Positions 17,842 to 26,966 are shown, counted from the first letter of the stretch. The stretch: 64,000 nt of DNA from Leeuwenhoekiella sp. (GCA_002708845.1 PAPI01000036.1:62001-126000), one strand, 5' to 3'. A program made the numbers and translations. Notes: generated by a model from the letters alone, not told the origin.

Positions 17842-18591
17842 ATGAGCTCAACAGGATTAAATAAGGTAGCTGAAATCACTATTCTCTTTTGGATTATGAA
17901 GATTATCGCTACCACGCTCGGGGAAACCTTGGGCGATTTTATTGCACAAACGCTGGGCCTCGGTTATACAGTAGGTATCGCAATTACACTCGCTTTTTTT
18001 GCAATCGTGCTGGCTATACAGCTCAATGCTAAAAAATACGTGCCGTTATATTTTTGGCTGGTCATAATTGCCACGACTACACTGGGAACTGAAATTTCTG
18101 ATTTTATGGATCGAAGTCTGGGTCTGGGCTATATCTGGGGAAGTCTTGTGCTCTTCTCGCTTCTCATTCTAACGTTGGTGGGATGGTACGCTAAGTTTAA
18201 AAACCTGGCCGTTTACCCTATTATTCAACGTTCAAAAGAATGTTTTTTCTGGGCCGCCGTTTTGTTATCAAACAGTCTGGGTACAGCTTTTGGGGATTAT
18301 CTGAGTGATGCGATTGGCCTGAGTTATTTAAGGGGTGCTTTGGTAACTGCAGCTATTATTGGTATGGTTATGTTACTGCATTATTTCTCTAAAATCAATC
18401 AGGTATTGCTGTTCTGGGTCGCTTTTGTATTTACGAGACCTTTTGGTGCCACATTTGGAGACTTTTTAACCAAACCTCTTGCCAGTGGCGGTCTTGACCT
18501 GGGAACCCTTCAGGCATCGGTTGTTTCTGTTATTCTTATATGCATACTGATTGTTGTTTCGCACAAGCGAAATAAAAACGTGACCGTATAA
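17842..18591 (+). CDS. DUF347-repeat (COG4705-like) integral membrane protein
   Basis: The protein is 249 residues, almost entirely hydrophobic with about eight membrane helices. It is built of four repeats of about 60 residues. Each carries a motif like 'TTLGETLGDFIAQTLGLGY': 'TTLGTEISDFMDRSLGLGY', 'NSLGTAFGDYLSDAIGLSY' and 'RPFGATFGDFLTKPLASGG'. The conserved acidic residues within helices suggest metal or cation binding. This is the DUF347 repeat architecture; the transported substrate is unknown to me. The gene follows a two-component system and a receptor, suggesting a regulated transport unit, which is inference. Confidence 0.82.
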   Translation: MSSTGLNKVAEITILFWIMKIIATTLGETLGDFIAQTLGLGYTVGIAITLAFFAIVLAIQLNAKKYVPLYFWLVIIATTTLGTEISDFMDRSLGLGYIWGSLVLFSLLILTLVGWYAKFKNLAVYPIIQRSKECFFWAAVLLSNSLGTAFGDYLSDAIGLSYLRGALVTAAIIGMVMLLHYFSKINQVLLFWVAFVFTRPFGATFGDFLTKPLASGGLDLGTLQASVVSVILICILIVVSHKRNKNVTV

Positions 18592-18613
18592 TCATTTAAA
18601 ACCCTATTTCTCT

Positions 18614-19204
18614 TTGAAGTATTCCACTCTTAATAATTTACGCTCACTTTTATTCCTGATTTTCATTACAAGTTGTCTGTTTATGCAGACCGCTGCTTTT
18701 TCTCAAGACACCAGTGAGACCAAACCTCAAATAGGTACAACTCAAAAAATTGGTGATATTGCTCTATTTGCGCTGCCTGTTGCAACTTTTGGAGCCACGC
18801 TTATTAAAGGCGATACCAAAGGAGCCTGGCAGTTTACAAAAGGATTTGTTCTTACCGAAGCACTCACCTACGGTCTTAAAACAACAATTAATAAACCACG
18901 GCCAGATCTAAGTAATGATAACTCGTTTCCTTCTGGACATACATCTACGGTATTTCACAGTGCAGGTTTTATTCACCGTCGTTATGGTTTTAAGTACAGT
19001 ATTCCGGCTTATGCAATTGCTGGTTTCACAGCCGCCAGTCGTGTTGACTCAAAGAAACACGATATGTTAGACGTAATTGCCGGAGCAGCTATAGGATTAG
19101 GTAGTAATTTATTGTTTACATCAGAATATCAACAAAAACATATGGAACTCAGTTACATCAATACTAATGGAGATCATATGGTTGGTTTTAGATATAAATT
19201 CTGA
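18614..19204 (+). CDS. PAP2-family phosphatase, exported (TTG start)
   Basis: The protein is 196 residues. The three phosphatase motifs are visible: 'KTTINKPRP', 'PSGHTS' and 'SRVDSKKHDMLDV' (SR-x5-H-x3-D). A signal peptide covers residues 1-31 (ending 'AFSQD'). The start is TTG at 18614; the nearest ATG, at codon 24, would cut into the signal. PAP2 enzymes dephosphorylate lipid phosphates such as undecaprenyl pyrophosphate or phosphatidate. It lies 22 bp after the DUF347 gene on the same strand. Confidence 0.88.
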   Translation: MKYSTLNNLRSLLFLIFITSCLFMQTAAFSQDTSETKPQIGTTQKIGDIALFALPVATFGATLIKGDTKGAWQFTKGFVLTEALTYGLKTTINKPRPDLSNDNSFPSGHTSTVFHSAGFIHRRYGFKYSIPAYAIAGFTAASRVDSKKHDMLDVIAGAAIGLGSNLLFTSEYQQKHMELSYINTNGDHMVGFRYKF

Positions 19205-19350
19205 AAAATTAAAATTTTGATGATATCCTCAAGTTATAGGTGATTGTGACTCAAAAATCTTTCGCGTCCCCAATCTTTAAACTATGAGGCATACAGTTTA
19301 GCTTCCTGCCTTATGATCAAAGAGCTGTTATTCAGTATCTAATAGCAAAA

Positions 19351-19509
19351 CAAAAGGATTATGAAGCCGGAGTTTTTAAAACCTACAACAGCATCACGAC
19401 ATTAATAGATAGTAGGCTGACTAACGTAGATGAAGCTATTGCGTATAAAAATTTTTACGAAGGCTTACACTTGAGTTCTGTCCTGGCATTACGCCACGCT
19501 ATAAATTAG
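19351..19509 (+). pseudogene. Decayed 3' fragment duplicated from the DinB-like gene at 12451
   Basis: Hand alignment with 12763-12918 is gapless and about 89% identical over 156 nt. The frame is retained and ends at TAG 19507-19509. The first 17 codons are nearly unchanged; differences crowd the 3' half. The metal-site His in 'FHEG' is Tyr in the copy. There is no start codon: the frame is closed upstream by TGA at 19285-19287. It is therefore a non-functional remnant. It sits in the spacer between the PAP2 gene and the convergent DUF3298 gene; the 146 bases before it (19205-19350) hold nothing I recognise. Confidence 0.85.
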
Positions 19510-20257
19510 GATTAAGATAATCTTTAACCTCGGCAAGATCAAATCTTAAAATGAGCTGTCCCTCTGCGTAAGAGGCAATTTCATACGGATTGTATAGCAA
19601 AATGAGTTGGTCATTTTTAAAGCCAATGTTTTGAGGTAAATCAAAGTTGTCTTCGGTAAAAAAATACCCGGTTTCGCCAAGGTCCTCTTTGGGGGCTAGC
19701 TGGTATTGACTTCTAAATCGCTTTTCCGCAAGAATCTTAAAACCTTCCAGATCTTTAAAAAGTGTTTCAGTTGTAAGAACCTCCTTTGTATTTTCATCAA
19801 AATTGATAAAGTGGGTGCTGCCATAGCCATGGGCACCGCCGTAGTAGGTATAATCATCAAAAGCCAGGCACAGGAGTTTGCCGTTGTCAAAGCTTATTGA
19901 TGATGTGCTGCTAACCTCATATTCCGGTATTGCCTCGGGAAAATCATTTCGATATACCCGGTAATTTTGAACAAAATTTTTAAGAGCTTCATCAAGGCTT
20001 GTTATCGTGTTAACTTCGTCGGGATCAATGATAAGTAAATTGATGAGGTGCTGCTCAACAGCTTTATTGATGGTGTCGGCAAAGGCACCACCTCCCATGG
20101 TAATTTTGTCTATAGAAATTTCAGGACATAAACCCTCGTCGCAAAGAGATAAATTTTCAGCCTTGATAACTTTTAAATCATAGGTGAGGGGTTTTTCTTC
20201 ATTTTGACAGGCAACTAAAAATATTAATAAAACAAGGACCAGACTTACTTTTTTCAA
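19499..20257 (-). CDS. DUF3298/DUF4163-type lipoprotein (TTG start)
   Basis: The protein is 252 residues. The signal, MKKVSLVLVLLIFLVAC, is read from a TTG start at 20257; the upstream ATG at 20268 is out of frame. The C-terminal half holds 'SFDNGKLLCLAFDDYTYYGGAHGYG' type sequence and 'FFTEDNFDLPQNIGFKNDQLILLYNPYEIASYAEG' type sequence, the RsiV/PdaC-like DUF3298 fold. Homologues bind peptidoglycan or lysozyme in some Gram-positives, but the role in Bacteroidota is unknown. Its 3' end overlaps the end of the DinB fragment. Confidence 0.8.
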   Translation of the reverse strand: MKKVSLVLVLLIFLVACQNEEKPLTYDLKVIKAENLSLCDEGLCPEISIDKITMGGGAFADTINKAVEQHLINLLIIDPDEVNTITSLDEALKNFVQNYRVYRNDFPEAIPEYEVSSTSSISFDNGKLLCLAFDDYTYYGGAHGYGSTHFINFDENTKEVLTTETLFKDLEGFKILAEKRFRSQYQLAPKEDLGETGYFFTEDNFDLPQNIGFKNDQLILLYNPYEIASYAEGQLILRFDLAEVKDYLNPNL

Positions 20258-20362
20258 ATCAGATTCATTTCGTGTTAAACATTAAATAAAGATACAGCCA
20301 ATTTTGGGAATGGAGCTTGGGCTTCCTACATTTACGTGCTAGTTAATGAAATTTTTGAGGAT

Positions 20363-21505
20363 ATGAAATTCAATACCAAAACCATTCACGGAGGGCAACA
20401 CAATACTGATCCCGCTTACGGAAGCGTGATGCCTCCAATATACCAGACTTCGACTTACTCCCAGACTACACCGGGAGGTCATAAAGGTTTTGAATATTCG
20501 CGAAGCGGAAACCCTACCCGTAAAGCGCTTGAAGATGCACTGGCAAGTATTGAAAATGGGGAGTTTGGCCTCGCTTTTGGCTCTGGTTTGGCTGCGATTG
20601 ACGCGGTGTTGAAGCTTTTTAAGCCTGGAGACGAAATCATTTCAACTAATGACTTATACGGTGGTTCCTATCGTTTGTTTACCAAAATATTTGAGGATTT
20701 TGGTCTTAAATTTCATTTTGTACCGATGCAGGATACCTCAAAAATTGAAGCTGCAATCACCGAAAAAACCAAACTCATTTGGGTAGAGACTCCTACTAAC
20801 CCAATGATGAACATTATTGATATTGAAGCGGTTTCTAAAGTCGCTAAAGCTCATAACTTATTACTTGCTGTTGACAATACGTTTGCAACTCCGTACCTGC
20901 AGCAGCCTTTGGATCTAGGCGCAGATATCGTGATGCACAGTGTGACCAAGTATCTCGGTGGCCATAGCGATTTAGTTATGGGTGGCCTGGTTGTGCGTGA
21001 TAAAGAACTGGCAGATAAGCTGTATTTTATACAAAATGCAAGTGGTGCTGTTTGTGGCCCGCAAGATAGTTTTCTTGCGCTTCGCGGAATAAAAACCCTA
21101 CACGTACGCTTACAAAGACATTGTGAGAACGGGAAAGCCGTCGCTCATTTCTTAAAGAGTCATCCTAAGGTAGATCAGGTATATTGGCCCGGTTTTGAAG
21201 ATCATCCCAATCATGATGTGGCCAAAAAGCAAATGAACGATTTTGGAGGAATGGTTTCGTTTACAACTAAAAATGATTCCCTCGAGGGCGCGGTTGAAGT
21301 AGTTGAAAAATTAAAAGTGTTTACCCTTGCTGAAAGTTTGGGCGGCGTAGAAAGCCTTGCAGGACACCCTGCGACAATGACACACGCCAGTATACCTAAA
21401 GAAGAACGTCAAAAAACCGGAATCAAAGATTCACTCATTCGCCTGAGTGTAGGTATTGAAGATATTGATGATCTTTTGGAAGACTTAAAGCAGGCCTTAG
21501 GTTAA
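20363..21505 (+). CDS. Cystathionine gamma-synthase / gamma-lyase (PLP enzyme)
   Basis: The protein is 380 residues from the ATG at 20363; a frame start at 20336 lacks family similarity. It begins MKFNTKTIHGGQ and contains 'PPIYQTSTY', 'EYSRSGNPTR' and the PLP-binding Lys in 'HSVTKYLGGHSD'. This is the Cys/Met metabolism PLP family. It catalyses trans-sulfuration, either cystathionine formation from an O-acylhomoserine and cysteine or its breakdown; gamma-synthase and gamma-lyase cannot be separated safely here. It stands alone, without met genes nearby. Confidence 0.92.
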   Translation: MKFNTKTIHGGQHNTDPAYGSVMPPIYQTSTYSQTTPGGHKGFEYSRSGNPTRKALEDALASIENGEFGLAFGSGLAAIDAVLKLFKPGDEIISTNDLYGGSYRLFTKIFEDFGLKFHFVPMQDTSKIEAAITEKTKLIWVETPTNPMMNIIDIEAVSKVAKAHNLLLAVDNTFATPYLQQPLDLGADIVMHSVTKYLGGHSDLVMGGLVVRDKELADKLYFIQNASGAVCGPQDSFLALRGIKTLHVRLQRHCENGKAVAHFLKSHPKVDQVYWPGFEDHPNHDVAKKQMNDFGGMVSFTTKNDSLEGAVEVVEKLKVFTLAESLGGVESLAGHPATMTHASIPKEERQKTGIKDSLIRLSVGIEDIDDLLEDLKQALG

Positions 21506-21518
21506 AAGAAGCCGGCTT

Positions 21519-22325
21519 TTAATAGTTGAGGTAGTAAATATACCCAATATTGAGCCATACGATAGAGTCGTCATATTTATTAGGAGGGTAAAATTCCTGA
21601 TCTGGGTTGAGACCATCTACCCAGTTTGAAAAATAGCGGTGATAACGCAACTCCAGGTTGATATCACTTAAAAAGTTCAATTTATAGCGAATACCCACGC
21701 TGCTTGTAATTGCCCAAGTATTGCCTGGACTATCATCAATACCTCCCAATTCGCCATCACCCACTAAAAAGGGATTAAAATAAATGTCTTCGGGTAGGGC
21801 GCCGGGAGTATCGAGGCTGGATTCATATTTGGGTTGATAGCCTACATAATGCGCTCCAAGAGAGATGTAAGGCGCAATTTTAAAAGCCCCTGCCTGAAAA
21901 TCTCTAATGCTTAATGGGAAATACTCGAGCTGCATACCCAGCTCAAAAACTAAAGAGCTTCCGGTATGAGAGCGCAATTGTAGGCCTCCTAAGCTTTGTT
22001 TTTCAGATTCGTAGCCTTCGTGAGTTAATTTGGTATAATGTAAGTCAGCCTCAGAACGCAGCTTAAAATGATCATTAAAATAGGTGTCTCTGGAGTAGCA
22101 GTTACAATCAGCGCGGTAAGCAAAGTTCATATAGTGCACAATACCAATGCCCAGACCCTGATTGTTGATATTGGTGTCATAATTATTTCGCAGTCCATAA
22201 TCTGACTGAAACAATAAAGGGCCCGCAATGATCCCCACCTCATGAGAAAAGCCAAGTTGTGCTTTACCGGAGAATGGCACTAAAAGGCAAAAGGACAATA
22301 TCACAAGTAAGATTTTGGTATTCAT
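21519..22325 (-). CDS. Outer-membrane beta-barrel-like protein, flavobacterial family next to gdhA
   Basis: The protein is 268 residues. A signal peptide ends near 'FSGKAQLGF'. The rest is a series of amphipathic strands ('FELGMQLEYFPLSI', 'ITSSVGIRYKLN', 'INLELRYHRYFSNW', terminal 'LNIGYIYYLNY'), as in small outer-membrane barrels. I recall flavobacterial families of this type that are sometimes mislabelled 'glutamate dehydrogenase' because of the neighbouring gene; that is a memory, not a search. It is divergent from gdhA across a 210-bp spacer. No enzymatic motif is seen. Confidence 0.72.
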   Translation of the reverse strand: MNTKILLVILSFCLLVPFSGKAQLGFSHEVGIIAGPLLFQSDYGLRNNYDTNINNQGLGIGIVHYMNFAYRADCNCYSRDTYFNDHFKLRSEADLHYTKLTHEGYESEKQSLGGLQLRSHTGSSLVFELGMQLEYFPLSIRDFQAGAFKIAPYISLGAHYVGYQPKYESSLDTPGALPEDIYFNPFLVGDGELGGIDDSPGNTWAITSSVGIRYKLNFLSDINLELRYHRYFSNWVDGLNPDQEFYPPNKYDDSIVWLNIGYIYYLNY

Positions 22326-22480
22326 TAGGTTTGGGGAAAATATTCGTGTACAAATATAGGAAAACTTGCAATTTAACCTAAAATTGTGTTTATCATCTAT
22401 TTTTTATTTGAAATTTGATAAAAATGGATTTTCAATATTAAGAATATCTAAAAATATGAAGGTGATTTTTGACGATATCA

Positions 22481-22488
22481 TATATTTG
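22481..22488 (+). promoter_or_regulatory. -7 element TATATTTG of gdhA
   Basis: TATATTTG matches TAnnTTTG and lies 48 bp upstream of the gdhA ATG, leaving a leader of about 40 nt. Confidence 0.45.
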
Positions 22489-22535
22489 CGCAGAATTAGA
22501 GCCTTAAAAATTATAAATTCTAAAAAAACTTAAAA

Positions 22536-23879
22536 ATGACAGATAGCATAAAAAAGTTTGTCGACTCTGTTGAAAAGGCAAATCCTAATGAACCCGAATT
22601 CATTCAGGCGGTTCAGGAGGTCGCAGAGACGGTTATTCCATTTATAGAAAACAACCCCAAATACCAGGGTAAAAAACTCTTAGAACGTATGGTTGAACCG
22701 GAGCGTGCTATTCTGTTTAGAGTTCCCTGGGTAGATGATAATGGCGAAACACAAGTGAACAAAGGGTATCGTATTGAGTTTAACTCTGCAATAGGTCCTT
22801 ACAAAGGTGGTTTGCGTTTTCACCCTTCGGTAAACCTGAGTATTTTAAAGTTTTTAGGTTTTGAACAGGTTTTCAAAAATAGTCTTACTTCATTGCCTAT
22901 GGGAGGTGGTAAAGGCGGTTCCGATTTTAATCCAAGAGGTAAGAGCGACGCAGAAGTAATGCGCTTTTGCCAGAGCTTTATGACTGAACTTTATCGTCAC
23001 ATAGGCCCTAATACTGACGTGCCTGCGGGTGATATAGGTGTTGGTGGTCGCGAGATTGGCTATATGTTTGGTCAGTACAAACGCATTCGGAATGAATTTA
23101 CCGGCGTTTTAACCGGAAAAGGATTGTCATATGGCGGTTCTAAAATTCGACCTGAGGCAACCGGCTATGGTAATGTATATTTCACCAAATATATGCTGAA
23201 TAATATAGGTGAAAAGATTTCTGGTAAAACCATCGTGATTTCAGGATCGGGTAACGTTGCGCAATATGCCGCTGAGAAAGCAACACAGCTTGATGCAAAA
23301 GTGGTAACTCTTTCAGATTCTGATGGATTTATCTACGACGAAGCCGGTATTGGTAAAGAAAAACTGGCTTTCATTATGGAAATCAAAAACGAGCGTCGCG
23401 GTCGTATTAAGGAATATTTAGATAAATATCCGGATGCAGAATACCATGAAGGTAAAGCGCCCTGGGGTATTAAATGCGATATCGCTCTGCCTTGTGCAAC
23501 TCAAAATGAGTTAGATAAGGAAGATGCCGAACTTTTGGTTAAAAACGGTGTAATGAGCGTTGGAGAAGGAGCAAATATGCCATGTACACCTGAGGCAATT
23601 GAAGTTTTTCTTAAAGCCAAAATATTGTTTTCTCCAGGTAAAGCATCTAATGCTGGTGGGGTTGCAACTTCAGGTCTTGAAATGTCTCAAAACAGCATCC
23701 GTTATAACTGGTCTGCAGAGGAGGTTGATAAAAAGCTTCACGAGATCATGTACGATATTCACAAGTCGTGTGTAGAATATGGTAAGCAGGAAGATGGTTT
23801 TGTTGACTATGTAAAAGGGGCAAACGTTGCTGGCTTCGTAAAAGTCGCAGACGCCATGTTGGCTCAGGGAATCGTTTAA
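22536..23879 (+). CDS. gdhA: Glutamate dehydrogenase (NADP-type, hexameric)
   Basis: The protein is 447 residues, the usual length of the hexameric bacterial enzyme. Motifs include 'GPYKGGLRFHPSVN', the catalytic Lys region 'LPMGGGKGGSDF', 'PAGDIGVGGREIG' and the dinucleotide fold 'VISGSGNVAQYAAEKA'. It reductively aminates 2-oxoglutarate with ammonium, linking nitrogen and carbon metabolism in the cytoplasm. A strong terminator at 23907-23933 follows. The strong promoter-like word and terminator make it monocistronic. Confidence 0.97.
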   Translation: MTDSIKKFVDSVEKANPNEPEFIQAVQEVAETVIPFIENNPKYQGKKLLERMVEPERAILFRVPWVDDNGETQVNKGYRIEFNSAIGPYKGGLRFHPSVNLSILKFLGFEQVFKNSLTSLPMGGGKGGSDFNPRGKSDAEVMRFCQSFMTELYRHIGPNTDVPAGDIGVGGREIGYMFGQYKRIRNEFTGVLTGKGLSYGGSKIRPEATGYGNVYFTKYMLNNIGEKISGKTIVISGSGNVAQYAAEKATQLDAKVVTLSDSDGFIYDEAGIGKEKLAFIMEIKNERRGRIKEYLDKYPDAEYHEGKAPWGIKCDIALPCATQNELDKEDAELLVKNGVMSVGEGANMPCTPEAIEVFLKAKILFSPGKASNAGGVATSGLEMSQNSIRYNWSAEEVDKKLHEIMYDIHKSCVEYGKQEDGFVDYVKGANVAGFVKVADAMLAQGIV

Positions 23880-23906
23880 AACAGCGGTTACTTATAGATC
23901 AAATTA

Positions 23907-23933
23907 GCCCCGGGACAATCCCGGGGTTTTTTT
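23907..23933 (+). terminator. Terminator of gdhA
   Basis: An 8-bp GC-rich stem CCCCGGGA / TCCCGGGG (23908-23915, 23919-23926) with a 3-nt loop is followed by seven Ts. Textbook Rho-independent terminator. Confidence 0.9.
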
Positions 23934-23973
23934 ATATCAGAAATTGTACTTTTAGCTTGCTTCAAAACGGGCT

Positions 23974-26241
23974 ATGAAACCTAAATTACTCACATTTCTT
24001 TGTTTGGTACTGGTTACTCTGGTCAGAGCTCAGGATTACTCAGATTCCTGGACCGGCTATTTCTCCTATAGTACTATCACTGCGGTTACGCCGGGTGGCA
24101 ATCGGGTTTTTGCCGCTGCTCAAAATTCGGTTTTCAGCTATGACTTTAATACCAATGAGATCAAAACCTATTCTACGATACAGGGGCTTACAGGTGAGCA
24201 AATAAGCGCTTTGCACTATTCGGAAGCATATGACATACTCTTTGTAGGTTATGCTTCGGGACTTTTAGATTTGGTTTTGCCTGACGGAAACGTACGAACT
24301 CTGGTTGCCATTCGCGATAAACCAGTTATCCTTCCGCAGGAGAAAATCATCAACAGCTTTCAGGAATTTGAAAATACCCTATACATCGCAAGCGGTTTTG
24401 GTATTTCGTTATTTGATTTGCAGCGTCTGGAGTTTGACGATTCCTATTTTATAGGTCCTAATGGTTCGCGCATTCCTATCGCGCAAACTACCATTTTTGA
24501 TGGATTTATTTATGCAGCATCGCCTACGGCCGGTTTGCAACGTGCAAATGCTACTAATGCAAACCTGATTGATTTTCGCAATTGGGAGCGTCTCGATGCT
24601 TCAGGGTGGCTGGGAATACAGGTGCTGGGCGAAAAACTTGTGGGTTTAAAAACAGACCGCAGTCTACAGGAATATAACGGCACCGGTTTTACCACTGTTG
24701 AAACGCTTCCGGCAGTTCCGGTTGATTTTCAAACTAATGGAATCCATCTAAGCATAAGCCTTCCCGATGGTATTTTGGTTTATGACCAAAACGGGGTGCG
24801 TAGCACAACCATCCCATTATTTTCGGAATTTCCGGGGCTTTATACTTCCGGACTTTTTAGCGACGGACAGATTTATGCGGGTACTTCGCAAAGCGGAATG
24901 CTTTTGATTGCAGATAATACGTCTGCTCCCTTACAGATTTTACCAGACGGACCCTTGCGCAATGATCCCTTCAGTATCGAAGCTGCACCCGATCAGCTGT
25001 GGGTGGTTTACGGGGATTATTCGGCAAATTATAATCCGTTTCCCTTAAAACAGCGGGGCGCATCACATCTCACTTCAGAAAATGGCTGGCAAAACATCCC
25101 TTACAGTGAACTTTTGGGAGCCAATAATCTGACCAATATCACCTACAATCCCGAAGACTTCTCACAGGTATTTTTAAGTTCGTATAATCAGGGTTTGCTT
25201 GAAGTGGTTGAAGAAGTGGCTGTAAAAATCTACGATGAGACCAACACGGGATTGAGCGATATTCCGGTCAACCCAACAGATGTGCGTATCAATGGTGCTG
25301 CCTTTGATCGCAATGGTACGTTGTGGATGAACAACAGTCAGGTTGAAAATGCCCTTGCGCGCAAAACCGGAGACCAGATTCAGGGGATATCAATTGCTGA
25401 ACTTATACCGGATTTTCCGATGGTTGAAGGCTATACGGAACTCGTAATAGGCAGGCAGCAAAACATCTATTTCGGCTCTTCAAACCGCGGACTAATTGGT
25501 TATGATCCCGATGCCAATCGTTTTGCGCGCCTGGATGCCGAACGGTCCAATTTACCCTCAAACGCGGTACAGGCACTTGCTGTTGATGTAAACGGAAGTC
25601 TTTGGATAGGTACTGCTCAGGGATTACGGGTGTTGTTTTCACCAGCTCAAATGTTTGAAAATCCTGAGTTGCAAGCTCGGCCCATAATCATAGAAGAAAA
25701 TGGTGTTGCGGTTGAGCTGCTTAATGATCAGGTTATTCGCTCTATCGCTGTTGATGGCAATAACAATAAATGGGTAGGCACCATTTCAAGCGGTGTGTTT
25801 TACTTTAGCGCTGATGGTCAGGAAACCTTACTACAGTTTGATACTTCAAATTCCCCGCTCCCTTCTAATAATATTCAGGATATAACGATAGATCAGGTAA
25901 GTGGCGAAGTCTATTTTGCGACTCCCTTGGGTCTGGTTTCGTATTCCGGTTTCGCTGTCGCCCCTAATGAAACCCTTGAAGAAGCACGGGTGTTTCCCAA
26001 TCCGGTAAGACCGCAGTTTACCGGTCAGGTAACTATAGATGGCTTAACCGAACGTGCCAATGTGAAAATCACCGATTTGAACGGCAATTTGGTTCACGAA
26101 GCCGTTTCAGAAGGGGGAAGTATTCAATGGGATACGACCGTTTTTGGAGGGAATAAGGTAGCATCCGGAGTGTACTTTATTTTGATAACCGGAGAGGATG
26201 CGGTCGAGACTAAGGTGGTTAAACTTATGATCATACGCTGA
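23974..26241 (+). CDS. porZ: PorZ-like two-beta-propeller protein with type IX C-terminal domain
   Basis: The 755-residue exported protein has a signal peptide ending near 'LVRAQDYSD'. Repeated propeller blades follow ('NRVFAAAQNSVFSYD', 'SLWIGTAQGLRVL', 'NKWVGTISSGVFYF'), resembling two-component regulator propeller repeats. The last 85 residues are a type IX secretion C-terminal domain ('ARVFPNPVRP', 'KITDLNGNLV', 'SGVYFILI', 'VVKLMIIR'). Length, architecture and the overlapping recO gene match PorZ, part of the attachment complex that handles anionic LPS in Porphyromonas. The stop overlaps the recO start by one base (TGATG). Confidence 0.83.
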   Translation: MKPKLLTFLCLVLVTLVRAQDYSDSWTGYFSYSTITAVTPGGNRVFAAAQNSVFSYDFNTNEIKTYSTIQGLTGEQISALHYSEAYDILFVGYASGLLDLVLPDGNVRTLVAIRDKPVILPQEKIINSFQEFENTLYIASGFGISLFDLQRLEFDDSYFIGPNGSRIPIAQTTIFDGFIYAASPTAGLQRANATNANLIDFRNWERLDASGWLGIQVLGEKLVGLKTDRSLQEYNGTGFTTVETLPAVPVDFQTNGIHLSISLPDGILVYDQNGVRSTTIPLFSEFPGLYTSGLFSDGQIYAGTSQSGMLLIADNTSAPLQILPDGPLRNDPFSIEAAPDQLWVVYGDYSANYNPFPLKQRGASHLTSENGWQNIPYSELLGANNLTNITYNPEDFSQVFLSSYNQGLLEVVEEVAVKIYDETNTGLSDIPVNPTDVRINGAAFDRNGTLWMNNSQVENALARKTGDQIQGISIAELIPDFPMVEGYTELVIGRQQNIYFGSSNRGLIGYDPDANRFARLDAERSNLPSNAVQALAVDVNGSLWIGTAQGLRVLFSPAQMFENPELQARPIIIEENGVAVELLNDQVIRSIAVDGNNNKWVGTISSGVFYFSADGQETLLQFDTSNSPLPSNNIQDITIDQVSGEVYFATPLGLVSYSGFAVAPNETLEEARVFPNPVRPQFTGQVTIDGLTERANVKITDLNGNLVHEAVSEGGSIQWDTTVFGGNKVASGVYFILITGEDAVETKVVKLMIIR

Positions 26242-26957
26242 TGCTGGTAACAACAAAGGCACTGGTGATTTCGGCTTTAAAATATGGTGAGGCAGACCTT
26301 ATTGTAAAATGTTATACCGAAGAAGCCGGCCTTAAATCCTATTTATTGCGCGGCATTCTTAAGTCTAAAAAAGGAAAGTTGCGTACGGCGATGTTTCAGC
26401 CTGCCATGCAACTCGAGCTGGTTGCGATGCATAAAGATAAGGGAACCTTAGAGAGTATACGCGATGCCAAAGTGACCCAGCCCTACATCAGTCTACATAC
26501 CGATATTTTTAAATCGAGCATTGTACTGTTTCTTTCTGAAATGTTGCGGAATTCGATACAGGAAGAAGAGACCAACCGCCCGCTTTTTGCCTTTTTAGAG
26601 CACGCCTTTTTATGGCTCGATCTGCACGGACATTCGGCTAATTTTCATTTGTTGTTTTTGTTGGAATTAACGAAATACCTGGGCTTTTATCCCGATACCT
26701 CTGCTACAGCTCACGAATACTTCAATCTTGAGACGGGTTTGTTTGAAACCATAGAAAGCCGCTACAGTGTTTCCGAAGAGAATTTAGAAACGCTCAAAGC
26801 CCTATTGGGTACAAATTTTGATGCACTTTCTGAGATTAAACTAAACCAAAAACTAAGAACAAGCTTTGTAAATATGCTGCTCGCATATTATGAATTACAT
26901 TTGCACGGCTTTAAAAAGCCAAAGTCTTTGGCGGTTTTGAGCAGCTTGTTCAACTAA
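26241..26957 (+). CDS. recO: DNA repair protein RecO
   Basis: The protein is 238 residues. The N-terminal OB-fold starts 'MLVTTKALVISALKYGEADLIVKCYTEEAGLKSY', a typical RecO beginning in which 'YGEADLIVKCYTEEAG' is diagnostic. The RecO C-terminal helical domain follows. RecO anneals and loads RecA in the RecFOR repair pathway. The gene is translationally coupled to porZ and followed 10 bp later by a TonB receptor gene, so repair and envelope genes share one transcript. Confidence 0.93.
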   Translation: MLVTTKALVISALKYGEADLIVKCYTEEAGLKSYLLRGILKSKKGKLRTAMFQPAMQLELVAMHKDKGTLESIRDAKVTQPYISLHTDIFKSSIVLFLSEMLRNSIQEEETNRPLFAFLEHAFLWLDLHGHSANFHLLFLLELTKYLGFYPDTSATAHEYFNLETGLFETIESRYSVSEENLETLKALLGTNFDALSEIKLNQKLRTSFVNMLLAYYELHLHGFKKPKSLAVLSSLFN

Positions 26958-26966
26958 AAATCCAAT

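Noticed and set aside
21505-21530. Palindrome AAGCCGGCTT between cystathionine synthase and the convergent gene as a terminator
   Set aside because: The symmetric core leaves too small a loop for a stable hairpin; pairing beyond it is broken.
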